Origin: Cedecea colo
Lineage (GTDB): Bacteria; Pseudomonadota; Gammaproteobacteria; Enterobacterales; Enterobacteriaceae
Direction: 5' to 3'
Length of the DNA stretch: 64,000 nucleotides
Assembly: GCF_011808225.1 (NCBI RefSeq)
Contig: NZ_SOYS01000006.1
Span: 79,764 to 143,763 of the forward strand
The position numbers were made by a program, and so were the translations under genes. The notes below the pieces were generated by a model, which had not been told where the DNA came from, searched no databases, and saw nothing but the letters and a program-made list of their open reading frames with translations. Below are positions 45,590 through 55,250 of the stretch, piece after piece. Numbering within the stretch: position 1 is the first letter of the stretch; each line of letters starts with the position of its first letter.

Positions 45590-45614
45590 AACCGCCTGCT
45601 TTCTGCGGGCGGTT
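45590..45614 (+). terminator. Hairpin in the sdaC-sdaB gap
   Basis: AACCGCC (45590-45596) and GGCGGTT (45608-45614) form a 7-bp stem, but CTCCCCTCTTC follows instead of a T-run. It may be a partial terminator or processing site inside the sdaCB transcript. Confidence 0.4.
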
Positions 45615-45651
45615 CTCCCCTCTTCAAAGTCACTCACGCAATGGAAGTATC

Positions 45652-47016
45652 ATGATTAGCGTATTCGACATTTTTAAAATCGGTATCGGGCCTTCCAGCT
45701 CTCATACCGTCGGCCCAATGAAGGCTGGCAAACAGTTCGCAGATGACTTAATCGCACAAGGAATATTGCATGATGTCACTCGCGTAATTGTTGATGTTTA
45801 TGGCTCGCTCTCCCTGACCGGTAAAGGTCACCATACCGATATCGCAATTGTTATGGGCCTCGCAGGTAATCTGCCGGATAGCGTGGACATCGATTCCATT
45901 CCGCATTTTATTCAGGATGTGAATACTCATGGCCGGCTGATGCTGGCTAATGGCGCGCATGAAGTAGAGTTCCCGGTAGATTGCTGCATGAATTTCCACA
46001 CGGATAATCTGTCGCTGCATGAAAACGGTATGCGCATCACCGCGCTGGCGGGCGATAAGGTCTTGTACAGCCAGACTTATTATTCCATCGGCGGCGGGTT
46101 TATCGTCGATGAAGCGCATTTTGGCCAGGAGAATACTCAGCAGGTTACCGTGCCTTATCCGTATAAGAACGCGGCCGACTTGCGCAAACACTGCGATGAA
46201 ACCGGCCTGTCTCTTTCCGGATTAATGATGCAAAACGAACGTGCGATGCATACTCAGGCGGAAATCGACGCGCATTTCGCCAACGTCTGGGCAGTTATGC
46301 GCAGCGGCATTGAACGCGGCATCACCACTGAAGGCGTTCTGCCGGGCAAAATGCGTGTCCCGCGCCGTGCGGCAGCGTTACGCAGAATGCTGGTGAGCAG
46401 TGATAAGCACAATTCGGACCCAATGGCCGTTGTAGACTGGATCAATATGTTTGCGCTGGCGGTTAACGAAGAGAACGCTGCGGGCGGTCGTGTGGTAACC
46501 GCGCCAACAAACGGCGCATGCGGCATCGTCCCTGCGGTGCTGGCTTACTACGACAAATTTATCCGCGAAGTAAATACTAACTCCTGCGCGCGCTACTTCC
46601 TGGCTGCGGGAGCAATAGGTTCGCTGTATAAAATGAACGCTTCAATTTCTGGCGCGGAAGTCGGCTGCCAGGGTGAAGTTGGCGTAGCCTGTTCTATGGC
46701 TGCGGCAGGCCTTGCGGAACTGCTGGGCGGCAGCCCGGCGCAGGTTTGTATCGCTGCGGAAATCGGCATGGAGCATAACCTGGGTCTGACCTGCGACCCG
46801 GTTGCGGGCCAGGTTCAGGTGCCGTGTATCGAGCGTAACGCGATTGCGGCGGTAAAAGCTGTGAATGCGGCTCGCATGGCGCTGCGCCGGACCAGCGAAC
46901 CACGCGTTTGCCTCGACAAGGTTATTGAAACTATGTACGAAACCGGCAAGGACATGAACGCCAAATACCGTGAAACCTCACGCGGTGGGCTGGCGATGAA
47001 AGTCTCCTGCGATTAA
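45652..47016 (+). CDS. sdaB: L-serine ammonia-lyase (deaminase) II SdaB
   Basis: Iron-sulfur L-serine deaminase: serine to pyruvate and ammonia. The 454 residues (E. coli 455) start MISVFDIFKIGIGPSSSHTVGPM and include TAPTNGACGIVPAV, the Cys-containing EVGCQGEVGVACSMAA, and GLTCDPVAGQVQVPCIERN, whose cysteines bind the [4Fe-4S] cluster. Confidence 0.97.
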   Translation: MISVFDIFKIGIGPSSSHTVGPMKAGKQFADDLIAQGILHDVTRVIVDVYGSLSLTGKGHHTDIAIVMGLAGNLPDSVDIDSIPHFIQDVNTHGRLMLANGAHEVEFPVDCCMNFHTDNLSLHENGMRITALAGDKVLYSQTYYSIGGGFIVDEAHFGQENTQQVTVPYPYKNAADLRKHCDETGLSLSGLMMQNERAMHTQAEIDAHFANVWAVMRSGIERGITTEGVLPGKMRVPRRAAALRRMLVSSDKHNSDPMAVVDWINMFALAVNEENAAGGRVVTAPTNGACGIVPAVLAYYDKFIREVNTNSCARYFLAAGAIGSLYKMNASISGAEVGCQGEVGVACSMAAAGLAELLGGSPAQVCIAAEIGMEHNLGLTCDPVAGQVQVPCIERNAIAAVKAVNAARMALRRTSEPRVCLDKVIETMYETGKDMNAKYRETSRGGLAMKVSCD

Positions 47017-47167
47017 GCCTGCCCCTTACCCTATCCCCAACGGGGCGAGGGAATAAATTCCAGGCGGCTACGGTTTCTCCTCCTTAAAAGGGTGAGGGAA
47101 TAGATTCCAGGCGGCTATGGTTTCTCCCTCTTCCTTTCAGGGAGAGGGCCGGGGTGAGGATAAATCC
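47017..47167. repeat. Intergenic direct repeats and palindrome between sdaB and kduI
   Basis: Two 34-base copies, 47047-47080 and 47094-47127, differ at only two positions (GAGGGAATA, then A or G, ATTCCAGGCGGCTA, then C or T, GGTTTCTCC). They are followed by the palindromic CTCCCTCTTCC/AGGGAGAGGG (about 47124-47148), which resembles the 'CCCTCTCCC...GGGAGAGGG' intergenic repeat common in enteric genomes. The region separates the convergent sdaB and kduI. Confidence 0.65.
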
Positions 47168-48004
47168 TTAGCGCAAATCTCCCACTTTGACATGGTCCAT
47201 ATCGTCAAACACCTGATTCTCACCCACCATGCCCCAGATAAAGGTATAAGCTCGCGTGCCTACGCCCGAGTGAATTGACCAGCTCGGTGAAATTACCGCC
47301 TGTTCATTCTGCACCACGATATGACGCGTTTCCTGCGGCTGACCCATCATATGAAACACACAGCTCTCCTCTTCCAGGCCAAAGTAGAAGTAAACTTCCA
47401 TGCGGCGTTCATGGGTATGGCACGGCATGGTGTTCCACAGGTTGCCAGGCGCAAGTTCAGTCAGCCCCATGCTCAACTGGCAGGTTTCCAGCACGTCCGG
47501 GACGAAATATTTGTTGATAGTGCGACGGTTACTGGTGATGTCTTCGCCCAGCGTGACCGGTGCCACATCCGCAGGTGTAACGCGCTTAGTTGGATAAGTT
47601 GTATGGGCCGGCGCGCAGTTATAGTAGAAGCGAGCAGGTTTCGCCGCATCAACACTTTCAAACACGACTTCTCTTGCACCTTTCCCCACATACAACGCAT
47701 CGCGATGACCAATTTCATAGCAGGTGCCATCTACCGTGATGGTTCCTGCTCCACCGATGTTGATCACGCCCAGCTCGCGGCGCTCAAGGAAGTAACTCAC
47801 GCCCAGTTGCTTGCCCACTTCACCGCCCACGCTTACTGAACGCGTCACTGGCATCACGCCGCCGACAATAATGCGGTCAATATGGCTGTAGGTCATGGTG
47901 TATTGGTCGGCGGTAAAAATCGTCTCAATCAAAAACGTTTTGCGCAGGCCAGCCGTATCAAGCGTTTTTGCATGGTCGCTGTGAATGCTTTGACGAATCT
48001 CCAT
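47168..48004 (-). CDS. kduI: 5-dehydro-4-deoxy-D-glucuronate isomerase KduI
   Basis: Isomerises 5-keto-4-deoxyuronate to 2,5-diketo-3-deoxygluconate in pectin/hexuronate catabolism. The 278 residues equal E. coli KduI, with the cupin zinc ligands in [14 protein letters not shown] and the late His in WSIHSGVGT. It stands alone, without kduD, kdgR or pectate genes nearby, unlike the kduD-kduI pair of E. coli. Confidence 0.96.
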   Translation of the reverse strand: MEIRQSIHSDHAKTLDTAGLRKTFLIETIFTADQYTMTYSHIDRIIVGGVMPVTRSVSVGGEVGKQLGVSYFLERRELGVINIGGAGTITVDGTCYEIGHRDALYVGKGAREVVFESVDAAKPARFYYNCAPAHTTYPTKRVTPADVAPVTLGEDITSNRRTINKYFVPDVLETCQLSMGLTELAPGNLWNTMPCHTHERRMEVYFYFGLEEESCVFHMMGQPQETRHIVVQNEQAVISPSWSIHSGVGTRAYTFIWGMVGENQVFDDMDHVKVGDLR

Positions 48005-48172
48005 TGCTTATCCTCACTGGCATATGCGCACGGGTACGCTAAACACGCCCGTTACTGTTAATGAAAACGGCAAGATAAAGAGCATAGCAGCGGCGCCATA
48101 AAAATAATGCGATCTAAATTGAAATATTATTTCATTATTATTGAATAAAAGTTCCCATGGTGGATAACAGCA
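48005..48172. other. kduI: Non-coding gap upstream of kduI
   Basis: An AT-rich gap of about 170 bases upstream of kduI (minus strand). Words such as GAAATATTATTTCATTATTATTGAATAAAAG (about 48120-48150, cut into shorter AT runs) are rich in partial inverted repeats like the GAAA-N-TTTC boxes bound by KdgR-type regulators, for example GAAATATTATTTC at 48120-48132. Operator function is a guess. Confidence 0.35.
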
Positions 48173-48200
48173 CAAAAAAAGGAGCCAGCTGGCCCCTTTT
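48173..48200 (-). terminator. Terminator of the aminotransferase gene
   Basis: AAGGGGCCAGCTGGCTCCTT, nearly perfectly self-complementary, is followed on the minus strand by TTTTT. It lies four bases after the stop codon region of the gene ending at 48205. Confidence 0.85.
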
Positions 48201-48204
48201 CGCT

Positions 48205-49389
48205 TTACAGCGCCGACTTCAGCCGCTGCACCGCCTCATGGAGCTGTTCTTCCGTGGCTGTTGCATAAGAGAAACGCAGCGTCTTTTTATCCGCGTTGTC
48301 GCTGAAGAAGAACTCGCCTGGTACGTAGACCACGCCTTTCTCCAGCGTCTGTTGCAGCCACTTCGTGGTATCAAACTCGTAGCGGAATTTCGCCCACAGG
48401 AACATCCCGCCCTGCGGCTGGTTAAAGCTGATGTGCTCGCCCAGCTCTTCCTGCAGATAGCGCGACAGGCTCAGGCATTTTTGCTTATAAGCATCCCGAA
48501 TCAGCGCAATCTGTGGATTCAGCCGGCCCAGCGTCAGGTAAGCCGCCACTAACGACTGTGAGAAAGAGTTTGCATGCAGATCGGTAGCCTGCTTGATGAT
48601 GGCCACTTTCTGCTTCATCCATTCCGGCAGGATTAACCAGCCTACACGCAGGCCCGGCGCCAGAATTTTAGAGAAGGTTGAGGTATAAACCACGTTCTCG
48701 TGATTACCCATTTCCGCCGCGATCTGGAAGAGCGTTTTCTCGCGGCGATCGGTAAAGCTGATGGCACCGTACGGATCGTCTTCAATAATGATGAAATCAT
48801 GCTCAACGGCCAGTTTTACCAGCTTCTCACGGCGCTCAGCGCTCAGCGTTGTGCCGCTCGGGTTACCAAACGTAGGCACCAGATAAACGCACTTAATGCG
48901 GGTCGTTTTAAGCAAGGATTCCAGTTCATCAACTATCATACCGTGCTCGTCGCTACCTACGGATTTCACCGTAGCTTCCGTGAGGCTCAGAATTTGCAGC
49001 GTAGCAAGGTAAGTAGGGCTTTCAACGATAAAGACATCGCCCGGGTTTGCCAGCGCGCGAATTAACAGATCCAGCGCCTGCTGAGAACCTGAGGTGATAA
49101 GAAGCTGGTCAGGGTTAGTGGTGATGCCGCGCTCCCGGCAAAGGCTAACAAGCTGCTGGCGAAGCTCAACGTTCCCTTCCGTTAAACCGTACTGAAAAGC
49201 ATCGTTAAAGCTCTCGCCCACTACCATTTGCGTAGCTTGTGCCAGGCCTTCTGTATCGAAAAGTTCATGGGAAGGAATACCGCCCGCAAGCGAAATCACG
49301 CCCGGCATTTTGCTGTGTTTTAAAAGTTCACGGATGGCTGAAGGTTGCAGGTTCTGGATACGATGTGCGAGGTGCGTGCTGTTACTCAT
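48205..49389 (-). CDS. PLP-dependent aminotransferase, class I/II (LysN/2-aminoadipate-like)
   Basis: Fold-type I aminotransferase of 394 residues without the helix-turn-helix domain of MocR proteins. PLP contacts are visible: Asn176 (GNPSG), Asp204 and Tyr207 (EDDPYG), Lys241 (STFSKILAPGLRVGW) as the Schiff-base lysine, and a late Arg (TLRFSYA). Substrate is unknown; relatives act on 2-aminoadipate, aromatic or branched-chain amino acids. Neither neighbour (kduI, xni) explains it. It has its own terminator and probably its own promoter. Confidence 0.85.
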   Translation of the reverse strand: MSNSTHLAHRIQNLQPSAIRELLKHSKMPGVISLAGGIPSHELFDTEGLAQATQMVVGESFNDAFQYGLTEGNVELRQQLVSLCRERGITTNPDQLLITSGSQQALDLLIRALANPGDVFIVESPTYLATLQILSLTEATVKSVGSDEHGMIVDELESLLKTTRIKCVYLVPTFGNPSGTTLSAERREKLVKLAVEHDFIIIEDDPYGAISFTDRREKTLFQIAAEMGNHENVVYTSTFSKILAPGLRVGWLILPEWMKQKVAIIKQATDLHANSFSQSLVAAYLTLGRLNPQIALIRDAYKQKCLSLSRYLQEELGEHISFNQPQGGMFLWAKFRYEFDTTKWLQQTLEKGVVYVPGEFFFSDNADKKTLRFSYATATEEQLHEAVQRLKSAL

Positions 49390-49571
49390 ATTGTTATCTC
49401 TGATTTTTCTGTTCGTTTAAAATATACATAGCAAACAAATTAATTAGCAATCCTTTGCTGAAGTAAAAGCGATGATTTTTGCGAGGCGCTTTCCCAAATC
49501 GCTTTCTCAGGTTCGCCCCCCGCACGGGGAGATGTTAAAGTAGGCGGAGTCGTTACAGAAAGTGAAAAACA

Positions 49572-50345
49572 ATGAACATTCATCTACTTATCGTCGATGC
49601 TCTGAATCTTATCCGCCGTATCCATGCGGTTCAGGGCTCGCCGTGCGCCGATACCTGCCTGCACGCCCTTGAGCTGCTGATAGCCCATAGCCAGCCAACC
49701 CATGCCGTTGCGGTGTTTGACGATGAAGACCGGCGCGAAGGCTGGCGGCATCAGGTATTGCCGGACTATAAAGCCGGACGTGCGCCGATGCCAGAAACCC
49801 TACAGCATGAAATGCCCTCTATCCGGGAAGCCTTCACCCGTCGCGGCGTTACCTGCTGGCATTCGCCAGGGAACGAGGCGGACGATTTGGCTGCGACCCT
49901 TGCCGTTAAGCTCGCGGCGGGCGGCCATCGCGCCACCATCATCTCCACAGATAAAGGTTTTTGCCAGCTGCTCGCTCCCACCATTGAGATTCGCGACTAC
50001 TTTCAGAAGCGCTGGCTGGATGCGCCTTTTATTGCGCAAGAATACGGCGTGCTGCCTGAACAACTGCCCGACTTCTGGGGCCTGGCAGGGATCAGCAGCA
50101 GCAAAATTCCGGGCGTGGCGGGCATCGGGCCAAAAAGCGCTACGCAGTTGATAAACCAGTTCTCAACGCTTGAAGCGCTGTATCAGCGGCTGGATGAAGT
50201 ACCAGAGAAATGGCGGAAAAAGCTGGCGTTGCATAAAGAAAGCGCCTTCACCTGTCGCCAGGTTGCGCGTTTGCAGCAGGATTTAAAGCTGGACGGAAAT
50301 TTGCAGCAGTTACGATTAGCGGGTGACAGGATACAGGGCAAATAA
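49572..50345 (+). CDS. xni: Flap endonuclease Xni (ExoIX)
   Basis: Homologue of the 5'-nuclease domain of DNA polymerase I, acting on flap structures. The 257 residues (E. coli 251) contain [45 protein letters not shown] and [10 protein letters not shown], with a helix-hairpin-helix [10 protein letters not shown]. The 30-base gap to rlmM on the right is where E. coli carries the whole fucose regulon. Confidence 0.94.
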   Translation: MNIHLLIVDALNLIRRIHAVQGSPCADTCLHALELLIAHSQPTHAVAVFDDEDRREGWRHQVLPDYKAGRAPMPETLQHEMPSIREAFTRRGVTCWHSPGNEADDLAATLAVKLAAGGHRATIISTDKGFCQLLAPTIEIRDYFQKRWLDAPFIAQEYGVLPEQLPDFWGLAGISSSKIPGVAGIGPKSATQLINQFSTLEALYQRLDEVPEKWRKKLALHKESAFTCRQVARLQQDLKLDGNLQQLRLAGDRIQGK

Positions 50346-50375
50346 ACTTACGTCATTCGCCCTGCTATTTTGCGA

Positions 50376-51479
50376 TTAACGCTCGTCGCGACGGCCACCC
50401 ACGGCGGCCCACATACGGCGAACGTGTACGGTCACTTCTTCACGATCGTGATAAAGCTGGCGTGCCTGAATCTGCGCGCTGATTCCATTTTCTTCGAGCT
50501 TCTCACGCATCTGCGCAAGGTTTTGCGACACTTCCTCATAGCGCTTTTTCATTGGCAGCTTGAGGTTAAAAATAGTTTCACGGCACCAGCCGTTTACCAG
50601 CCAGGTTGTCATCAGGCTCGTCACTTTTGCTGGCTTCTCTACCATGTCGCACACCATCCAGGAGATATTGTTGCGCGTTGGCTTATATTTAAAACCGTCT
50701 TCACGCAGCCATGTCACCTGTCCGGTGTCCATCAGGCTTTGCGCCATCGGGCCATTATCAACGGAGGAGACCCACATGTTGCGTTTCACCAGCTGATAAG
50801 TCCAGCCGCCGGGGCACGCGCCCAGGTCCACCGCATACATTCCGTTTGCCAGGCGTTCGTCCCACTCGTCGGCAGGAATAAAGACGTGGAACGCCTCTTC
50901 AAGCTTGAGCGTGGAACGGCTTGGTGCATCCGCCGGGAATTTAAGCCGTGGAATGCCCATATAAAACGTTGAATTATTGCCGGGATACGAATAGCCGGTA
51001 TAGCAGCAGCCGGGGGCGATAAAGAAGACGTGCACCACAGGACGCTTTGGCGTTTCATAATTAGTCAGCACGCCCACTTCACGCAGGCTGGCACGCAGCG
51101 GTACCGTCAGTTTGCGGCAGAACTTCAGCAGCTCTTTGCTTTCGTTGGTGTCGGCAACCTCAACGCGCAGATCGCCGCCCTTCTCAACCACGCCCTGTAG
51201 CATGCCGGCGATCGGCGTGATGCGATCCTCCGGCGGCAGATCTTTTAACAACTCACCGGCAACGATCATCTGACGAGCGAAGATCAGATCGCTGAACGGC
51301 AGCTCACGCGCCAGCTTGTCGGCATCTTCTGGCTGATAGCATTCAAAAATTACATAGCCGCTGCTCTCTTTTACGCGCGCAAAACCGTATACGCCGCGGC
51401 TTCCTGCTTTATCGGTAATTTCTGCCGCACACTCTTTTTCAAAGCCCTGGCGACAGTACAAAATAACTTTATTATTCAT
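50376..51479 (-). CDS. rlmM: 23S rRNA (cytidine(2498)-2'-O)-methyltransferase RlmM
   Basis: SAM-dependent ribose methylation of C2498. The 367 residues (E. coli 366) have an N-terminal THUMP domain and a C-terminal Rossmann methyltransferase domain with [14 protein letters not shown] and [13 protein letters not shown]. It overlaps ygdD by 8 bases, implying coupling. Confidence 0.95.
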   Translation of the reverse strand: MNNKVILYCRQGFEKECAAEITDKAGSRGVYGFARVKESSGYVIFECYQPEDADKLARELPFSDLIFARQMIVAGELLKDLPPEDRITPIAGMLQGVVEKGGDLRVEVADTNESKELLKFCRKLTVPLRASLREVGVLTNYETPKRPVVHVFFIAPGCCYTGYSYPGNNSTFYMGIPRLKFPADAPSRSTLKLEEAFHVFIPADEWDERLANGMYAVDLGACPGGWTYQLVKRNMWVSSVDNGPMAQSLMDTGQVTWLREDGFKYKPTRNNISWMVCDMVEKPAKVTSLMTTWLVNGWCRETIFNLKLPMKKRYEEVSQNLAQMREKLEENGISAQIQARQLYHDREEVTVHVRRMWAAVGGRRDER

Positions 51480-51867
51480 GGCTTGCGCCCTTACGTTTCA
51501 GGCGCATTGCACCGATCAACATCAAAATCCAGCCGGCGAGGAAACTTACCCCGCCGACGGGTGTAACAAACGCCCACAGGCGTAAATGTGACAGCGCCAG
51601 GCAATACAGACTGCCGCTGAATAAAACGGTACCGAGCGCCATAAACACGCTGCTCCAGTAAAACCAGATGCTGATACGGCGCTGCATAGCAACCGCAAGG
51701 CCAAAAATGGCCAGCGTATGAAACGCCTGATACTCAAGACCCGTCTGGATCCAGCCCATCTCAACGACACCGAGAGATTTGCTTAATACGTGTGCCCCAA
51801 AAGCCCCAAGGGCAACGAAAACAAAGCCGCTGATAGCGGTAAAAATCAGCATAAAACGGCTGGTCAT
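51472..51867 (-). CDS. ygdD: DUF423 family inner-membrane protein YgdD
   Basis: Uncharacterised 131-residue protein with four predicted membrane helices and the DUF423 pattern GAFGAHVL near the first helix, [13 protein letters not shown], and GGVSFLAGW. It lies 48 bases after gcvA on the same strand, as in E. coli. Confidence 0.92.
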   Translation of the reverse strand: MTSRFMLIFTAISGFVFVALGAFGAHVLSKSLGVVEMGWIQTGLEYQAFHTLAIFGLAVAMQRRISIWFYWSSVFMALGTVLFSGSLYCLALSHLRLWAFVTPVGGVSFLAGWILMLIGAMRLKRKGASHE

Positions 51868-51915
51868 GGTGTAACCCTAAATGTAAGGCGCAGCCCGGGC
51901 CGCGCGAAGATTTAC

Positions 51916-52833
51916 TTATTGATCGTAGCGAAAGCGGAATTTTTCCTGTTCGCTGGCGGCCTTCGCCAGGATCCACTGCCGGAATGCGGCTATTTTACCG
52001 AGTTCTGCCTGACTGTCATGACAAACAAGATAAAAGGCATTTTTACTGACCAATACGTCGTTAAAAGGGCAAACCAGGCGGCCCGCTTCGATTTCGGACT
52101 GCGCCATGACGTTATTCGCCAGCGCAACACCCTGGCCGTGAATGGCGGCCTGTAGCACCATCGCGCTGTGGCTGAAAATAGGGCCCTGCTGCACATTAAT
52201 GTGGCTGACGCCGAGCTGGCGCGTATAAGTTTGCCAGTCCCGCCTTGATGCATCGTGTAATAAAGTGTGCTGCGCGAGATCTTCCGGCGTTTTGATTGGC
52301 CTGTCGCCCGTCAGCAACATAGGCGAGCAGACCGGCAGCAGGTACTCAGCGTACAATTTTTCCACCCGCAAACCTGGCCAGTTCCCTCGGCCATAAAAAA
52401 TAGCCACGTCAACATCGTCAGAAAGCTTATCTTCCTGACGGTCAACGGCTTGTATACGTACATCGATTCCCGGATAAGCTGAGTTAAAGCTGGTAAGGCG
52501 AGGCACCAGCCAGTGAATGGCAAAACTTGGCAGTAAACTTACCGTCAGCGCCCCTTTTGCGCTTCTGGCCTGGAGCTTGCGCGTCGCCTCGGTGAGCTGC
52601 GAAAAAATCTCTTTAATATCGAGGTAATAGCTCTGTCCTTCTTCAGTAAGCAGCAGCGAACGGTTGCGACGACGGAACAATTTTAGCCCTAAAAAGTCCT
52701 CCAGGGACTTAATCTGGTGGCTAACTGCCGCCTGCGTGACGAATAACTCTTCGGCCGCTTTAGTAAAGCTCAGGTGACGTGCAGCGGCATCAAAAACACG
52801 TAACGCATTAAGAGGGGGTAAACGCTTGGACAT
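51916..52833 (-). CDS. gcvA: LysR family regulator GcvA
   Basis: Glycine/purine-responsive regulator that activates the glycine cleavage operon and the divergent sRNA gene gcvB. The 305 residues are almost the same as E. coli GcvA. The N-terminal winged helix has RHLSFTKAAEELFVTQAAVSHQI (residues about 19-41, given in part) and the C-terminus is the periplasmic-binding-like effector domain ending FRFRYDQ. Confidence 0.97.
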   Translation of the reverse strand: MSKRLPPLNALRVFDAAARHLSFTKAAEELFVTQAAVSHQIKSLEDFLGLKLFRRRNRSLLLTEEGQSYYLDIKEIFSQLTEATRKLQARSAKGALTVSLLPSFAIHWLVPRLTSFNSAYPGIDVRIQAVDRQEDKLSDDVDVAIFYGRGNWPGLRVEKLYAEYLLPVCSPMLLTGDRPIKTPEDLAQHTLLHDASRRDWQTYTRQLGVSHINVQQGPIFSHSAMVLQAAIHGQGVALANNVMAQSEIEAGRLVCPFNDVLVSKNAFYLVCHDSQAELGKIAAFRQWILAKAASEQEKFRFRYDQ

Positions 52834-52926
52834 GGATAACAGGCTTAAATGTTAATGGTTATTAACAAACAGGTTATTTTAATTAACCTATTAGTTTTTT
52901 TTATCTGAGCCATTATAAATTGTCCG

Positions 52927-52955
52927 TTGAGGATGCACCAGCAAATACCTATAGT
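52927..52955 (+). promoter_or_regulatory. gcvB: gcvB promoter
   Basis: TTGAGG (52927-52932), a 17-base spacer, TATAGT (52950-52955), with the RNA start expected seven bases further. The 93 bases between gcvA and this promoter are AT-rich and should hold the GcvA sites. Confidence 0.8.
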
Positions 52956-52961
52956 GGCGGC

Positions 52962-53167
52962 ACTTCCTGAGCCGGAACGAAAAGCTATCTGGAATGCGTG
53001 TTCTGGAGGGCTTTTGGCTTACGGTTGTGATGTTGTGTTGTTGTGTTTGCAATTGGTCTGGCATTCCAGACCCCGGTAGCTAAGCTACCCCTTTTTCACT
53101 TCCTGTACATTTACCCTGTCTGTCCATAGTGATTAATGTAGCACCGCTTTTAGCGGTGCTTTTTTTT
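52962..53167 (+). ncRNA. gcvB: GcvB small RNA
   Basis: Hfq-dependent sRNA that represses many amino acid and peptide transporter mRNAs. About 206 bases, starting ACTTCCTGAGCCGGAACGAA as in E. coli. The G/U-rich R1 seed (TTGTGATGTTGTGTTGTTG, about 53024-53042) and the ACCCTGTCTGTCC segment are conserved. The terminator GCACCGCTTTTAGCGGTGC plus eight Ts ends it. It is divergent from gcvA, the standard arrangement. Confidence 0.96.
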
Positions 53168-53176
53168 ACCCACGTG

Positions 53177-53404
53177 TTAATGATCAAGCTCAACCATCTC
53201 TTTCACGTCAGTACGATTAATCTGCTGCTTGTTGCCGTTAGCATCTTTGTACGAAATCATCCCTGTCTCGTCATCGGTTTGCGGTTTACCGTCAGAAACA
53301 ATGGTGCGACCGTCGTTCGTATGCATGACGTAATTCGGGCTGGAACATGCTGAGAGTGCAAAAGTCATCATACATGCAGATACAATAGCGGCTGCCTTAT
53401 TCAT
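53177..53404 (-). CDS. ygdI: DUF903 family lipoprotein YgdI
   Basis: Small lipoprotein of unknown function, 75 residues. The signal peptide ends in lipobox LSAC; the mature part YVMHTNDGRTIVSDGKP is near-identical to E. coli YgdI and forms the small SH3-like domain of the family. It is convergent with gcvB, ten bases away. Confidence 0.94.
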   Translation of the reverse strand: MNKAAAIVSACMMTFALSACSSPNYVMHTNDGRTIVSDGKPQTDDETGMISYKDANGNKQQINRTDVKEMVELDH

Positions 53405-53600
53405 AGTTCTTCTCCTTGTACGTAGAGTTTAATGCTAATTAAATCTCTTCTGCTTACAGGCTGAAACATTCGCCTAACAATTATTAGCATAACCCTCTTT
53501 GGTAACTTTGCCAGGTTAAGCAGACTAATCCGATGGTTACGGGCGCCTTGTGCGATCTAAAGAAATACGCCACGATCAACGGACTGAAACGAGGATAATT

Positions 53601-54806
53601 ATGACAGCATTTAATCCCGCCCATTTTCGCAGCCAGTTCCCGGCGCTGGCGGACGCTGGCGTCTATCTGGACTCCGCGGCAACCGCATTAAAACCCCAGG
53701 CTGTGATTGACGCCAGCCAGCAATTCTATAGCCTCAGCGCAGGCAACGTTCACCGCAGCCAGTTCCCTACGGCGCAGCGTCTTACGGCCCGTTATGAGGC
53801 CGCGCGCGAAGCCGTGGCAACGTTGCTGAATGCCCCTTCCGGCAAAGATATCGTCTGGACGCGCGGCACCACCGAGGCCATCAATCTGGTTGCCCAATGT
53901 TACGCACGCCCGCGCCTGCAGCCGGGTGACGAAATCATCGTCAGCGAAGCCGAGCATCACGCTAACTTCGTGCCGTGGCTGATGGTCGCTGAGCAAACTG
54001 GCGCACGTATCGTTAAGCTGCCGATTGGTAAAGATCGCCTTGCCGATCTCAATCAGCTTCCTGATTTGCTGCACGCTCGCACTAAAATTCTGGCGCTGGG
54101 GCAGATGTCGAACGTCACCGGCGGCTGCCCGGATCTCGCAAAAGCTATTGGCCTTGCGCACGGCGTCGGGGCAATAGTTATGGTGGATGGCGCCCAGGGC
54201 GTGGTGCATTGCCCGCCGGATGTTCAGGCGCTGGATATCGACTTTTATGCTTTTTCCGGCCACAAGCTGTACGGGCCGACGGGCATCGGCGCGCTGTATG
54301 GCAAAACCGAACTGCTGGCAGCAATGTCGCCGTGGCTTGGCGGCGGTAAAATGATTACCCATGTCTCTTTTGAAGGCTTCAAAACACAGGCGGTGCCTTA
54401 TCGCTTTGAAGCCGGTACGCCAAACGTTGCCGGAGTGATTGGCCTTAGCGCCGCGCTTGAATGGCTTGAAGATATAGACGTGGCTGAAGCAGAAACTTAC
54501 AGCCGTGGTCTGGCGACGCTGGCGGAAGCAGAACTGGCAAAGCGCCCGGGTTTTCGCAGCTTCCGCTGCCAGGATTCGAGTCTGCTGGCGTTTGATTTCG
54601 CGGATGTTCATCACAACGACATGGTAACGCTGCTGGCAGAATCAGGCATTGCGCTACGAGCCGGACAACACTGTGCGCAACCCCTTCTTGCCGCGCTGGG
54701 TGTAAATGGCACGCTTCGCGCTTCTTTTGCTCCTTACAACACAAAAAGCGACGTGGATGCGCTGGTGAAAGCCATCGACCATGCGCTGGATATTCTGGTG
54801 GATTAA
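53601..54806 (+). CDS. csdA: Cysteine desulfurase CsdA
   Basis: PLP enzyme releasing sulfur from cysteine (or sulfinate from cysteine sulfinate) for the CSD system. The start at 53601 (401 residues, E. coli length, GAGGA upstream) replaces an in-frame start 51 bases earlier. Schiff-base Lys222 (FSGHKLYGPTG) and persulfide Cys358 (RAGQHCAQP) are visible. csdE follows with no gap. Confidence 0.96.
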   Translation: MTAFNPAHFRSQFPALADAGVYLDSAATALKPQAVIDASQQFYSLSAGNVHRSQFPTAQRLTARYEAAREAVATLLNAPSGKDIVWTRGTTEAINLVAQCYARPRLQPGDEIIVSEAEHHANFVPWLMVAEQTGARIVKLPIGKDRLADLNQLPDLLHARTKILALGQMSNVTGGCPDLAKAIGLAHGVGAIVMVDGAQGVVHCPPDVQALDIDFYAFSGHKLYGPTGIGALYGKTELLAAMSPWLGGGKMITHVSFEGFKTQAVPYRFEAGTPNVAGVIGLSAALEWLEDIDVAEAETYSRGLATLAEAELAKRPGFRSFRCQDSSLLAFDFADVHHNDMVTLLAESGIALRAGQHCAQPLLAALGVNGTLRASFAPYNTKSDVDALVKAIDHALDILVD

Positions 54807-55250
54807 ATGACGAGTGGATTTTTAGCCGGTCATCCGTTTGGCAACACAATTACCGCCGAGACGCTTCGCGCTACGTTCATACCCTTGCAGCAGTGGGAAG
54901 ATAAGTATCGCCAGTTGATCATGCTGGGCAAACAGCTTCCCGCCCTGCCTGCAGATTTGAAGCGCGATGAGATTGAAATTGCCGGCTGTGAAAACCGCGT
55001 CTGGCTCGGCCATGAGCGAGAAGCAAACGGCACGCTGCATTTTTACGGCGACAGCGAAGGGCGCATCGTGCGGGGTTTGCTGGCGGTTTTGTTGACGGCG
55101 GTTGAAGGCAAAACGGCGCAGGAGCTACGAAGTACGGATCCGCTGGCGCTGTTTGACGAATTAGGTTTGCGCAATCAGCTCAGCGCTTCACGCAGCAGCG
55201 GCCTGACGGCGCTGGCTGAAGCCGTGCGCCAGGCCGTCAGAGAAGCATAG
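54807..55250 (+). CDS. csdE: Sulfur acceptor protein CsdE
   Basis: SufE-like protein of 147 residues that accepts persulfide from CsdA on Cys61 (IAGCENRVW). The conserved core [20 protein letters not shown] is present. The ATG directly follows the csdA stop (TAAATG), so the pair is coupled. TcdA, the likely downstream partner, is encoded convergently at once. Confidence 0.96.
   Translation: MTSGFLAGHPFGNTITAETLRATFIPLQQWEDKYRQLIMLGKQLPALPADLKRDEIEIAGCENRVWLGHEREANGTLHFYGDSEGRIVRGLLAVLLTAVEGKTAQELRSTDPLALFDELGLRNQLSASRSSGLTALAEAVRQAVREA

Noticed and set aside
53688..54614. 308-residue open frame antisense to csdA
   Set aside because: Shadow of csdA; no domain and no Shine-Dalgarno.
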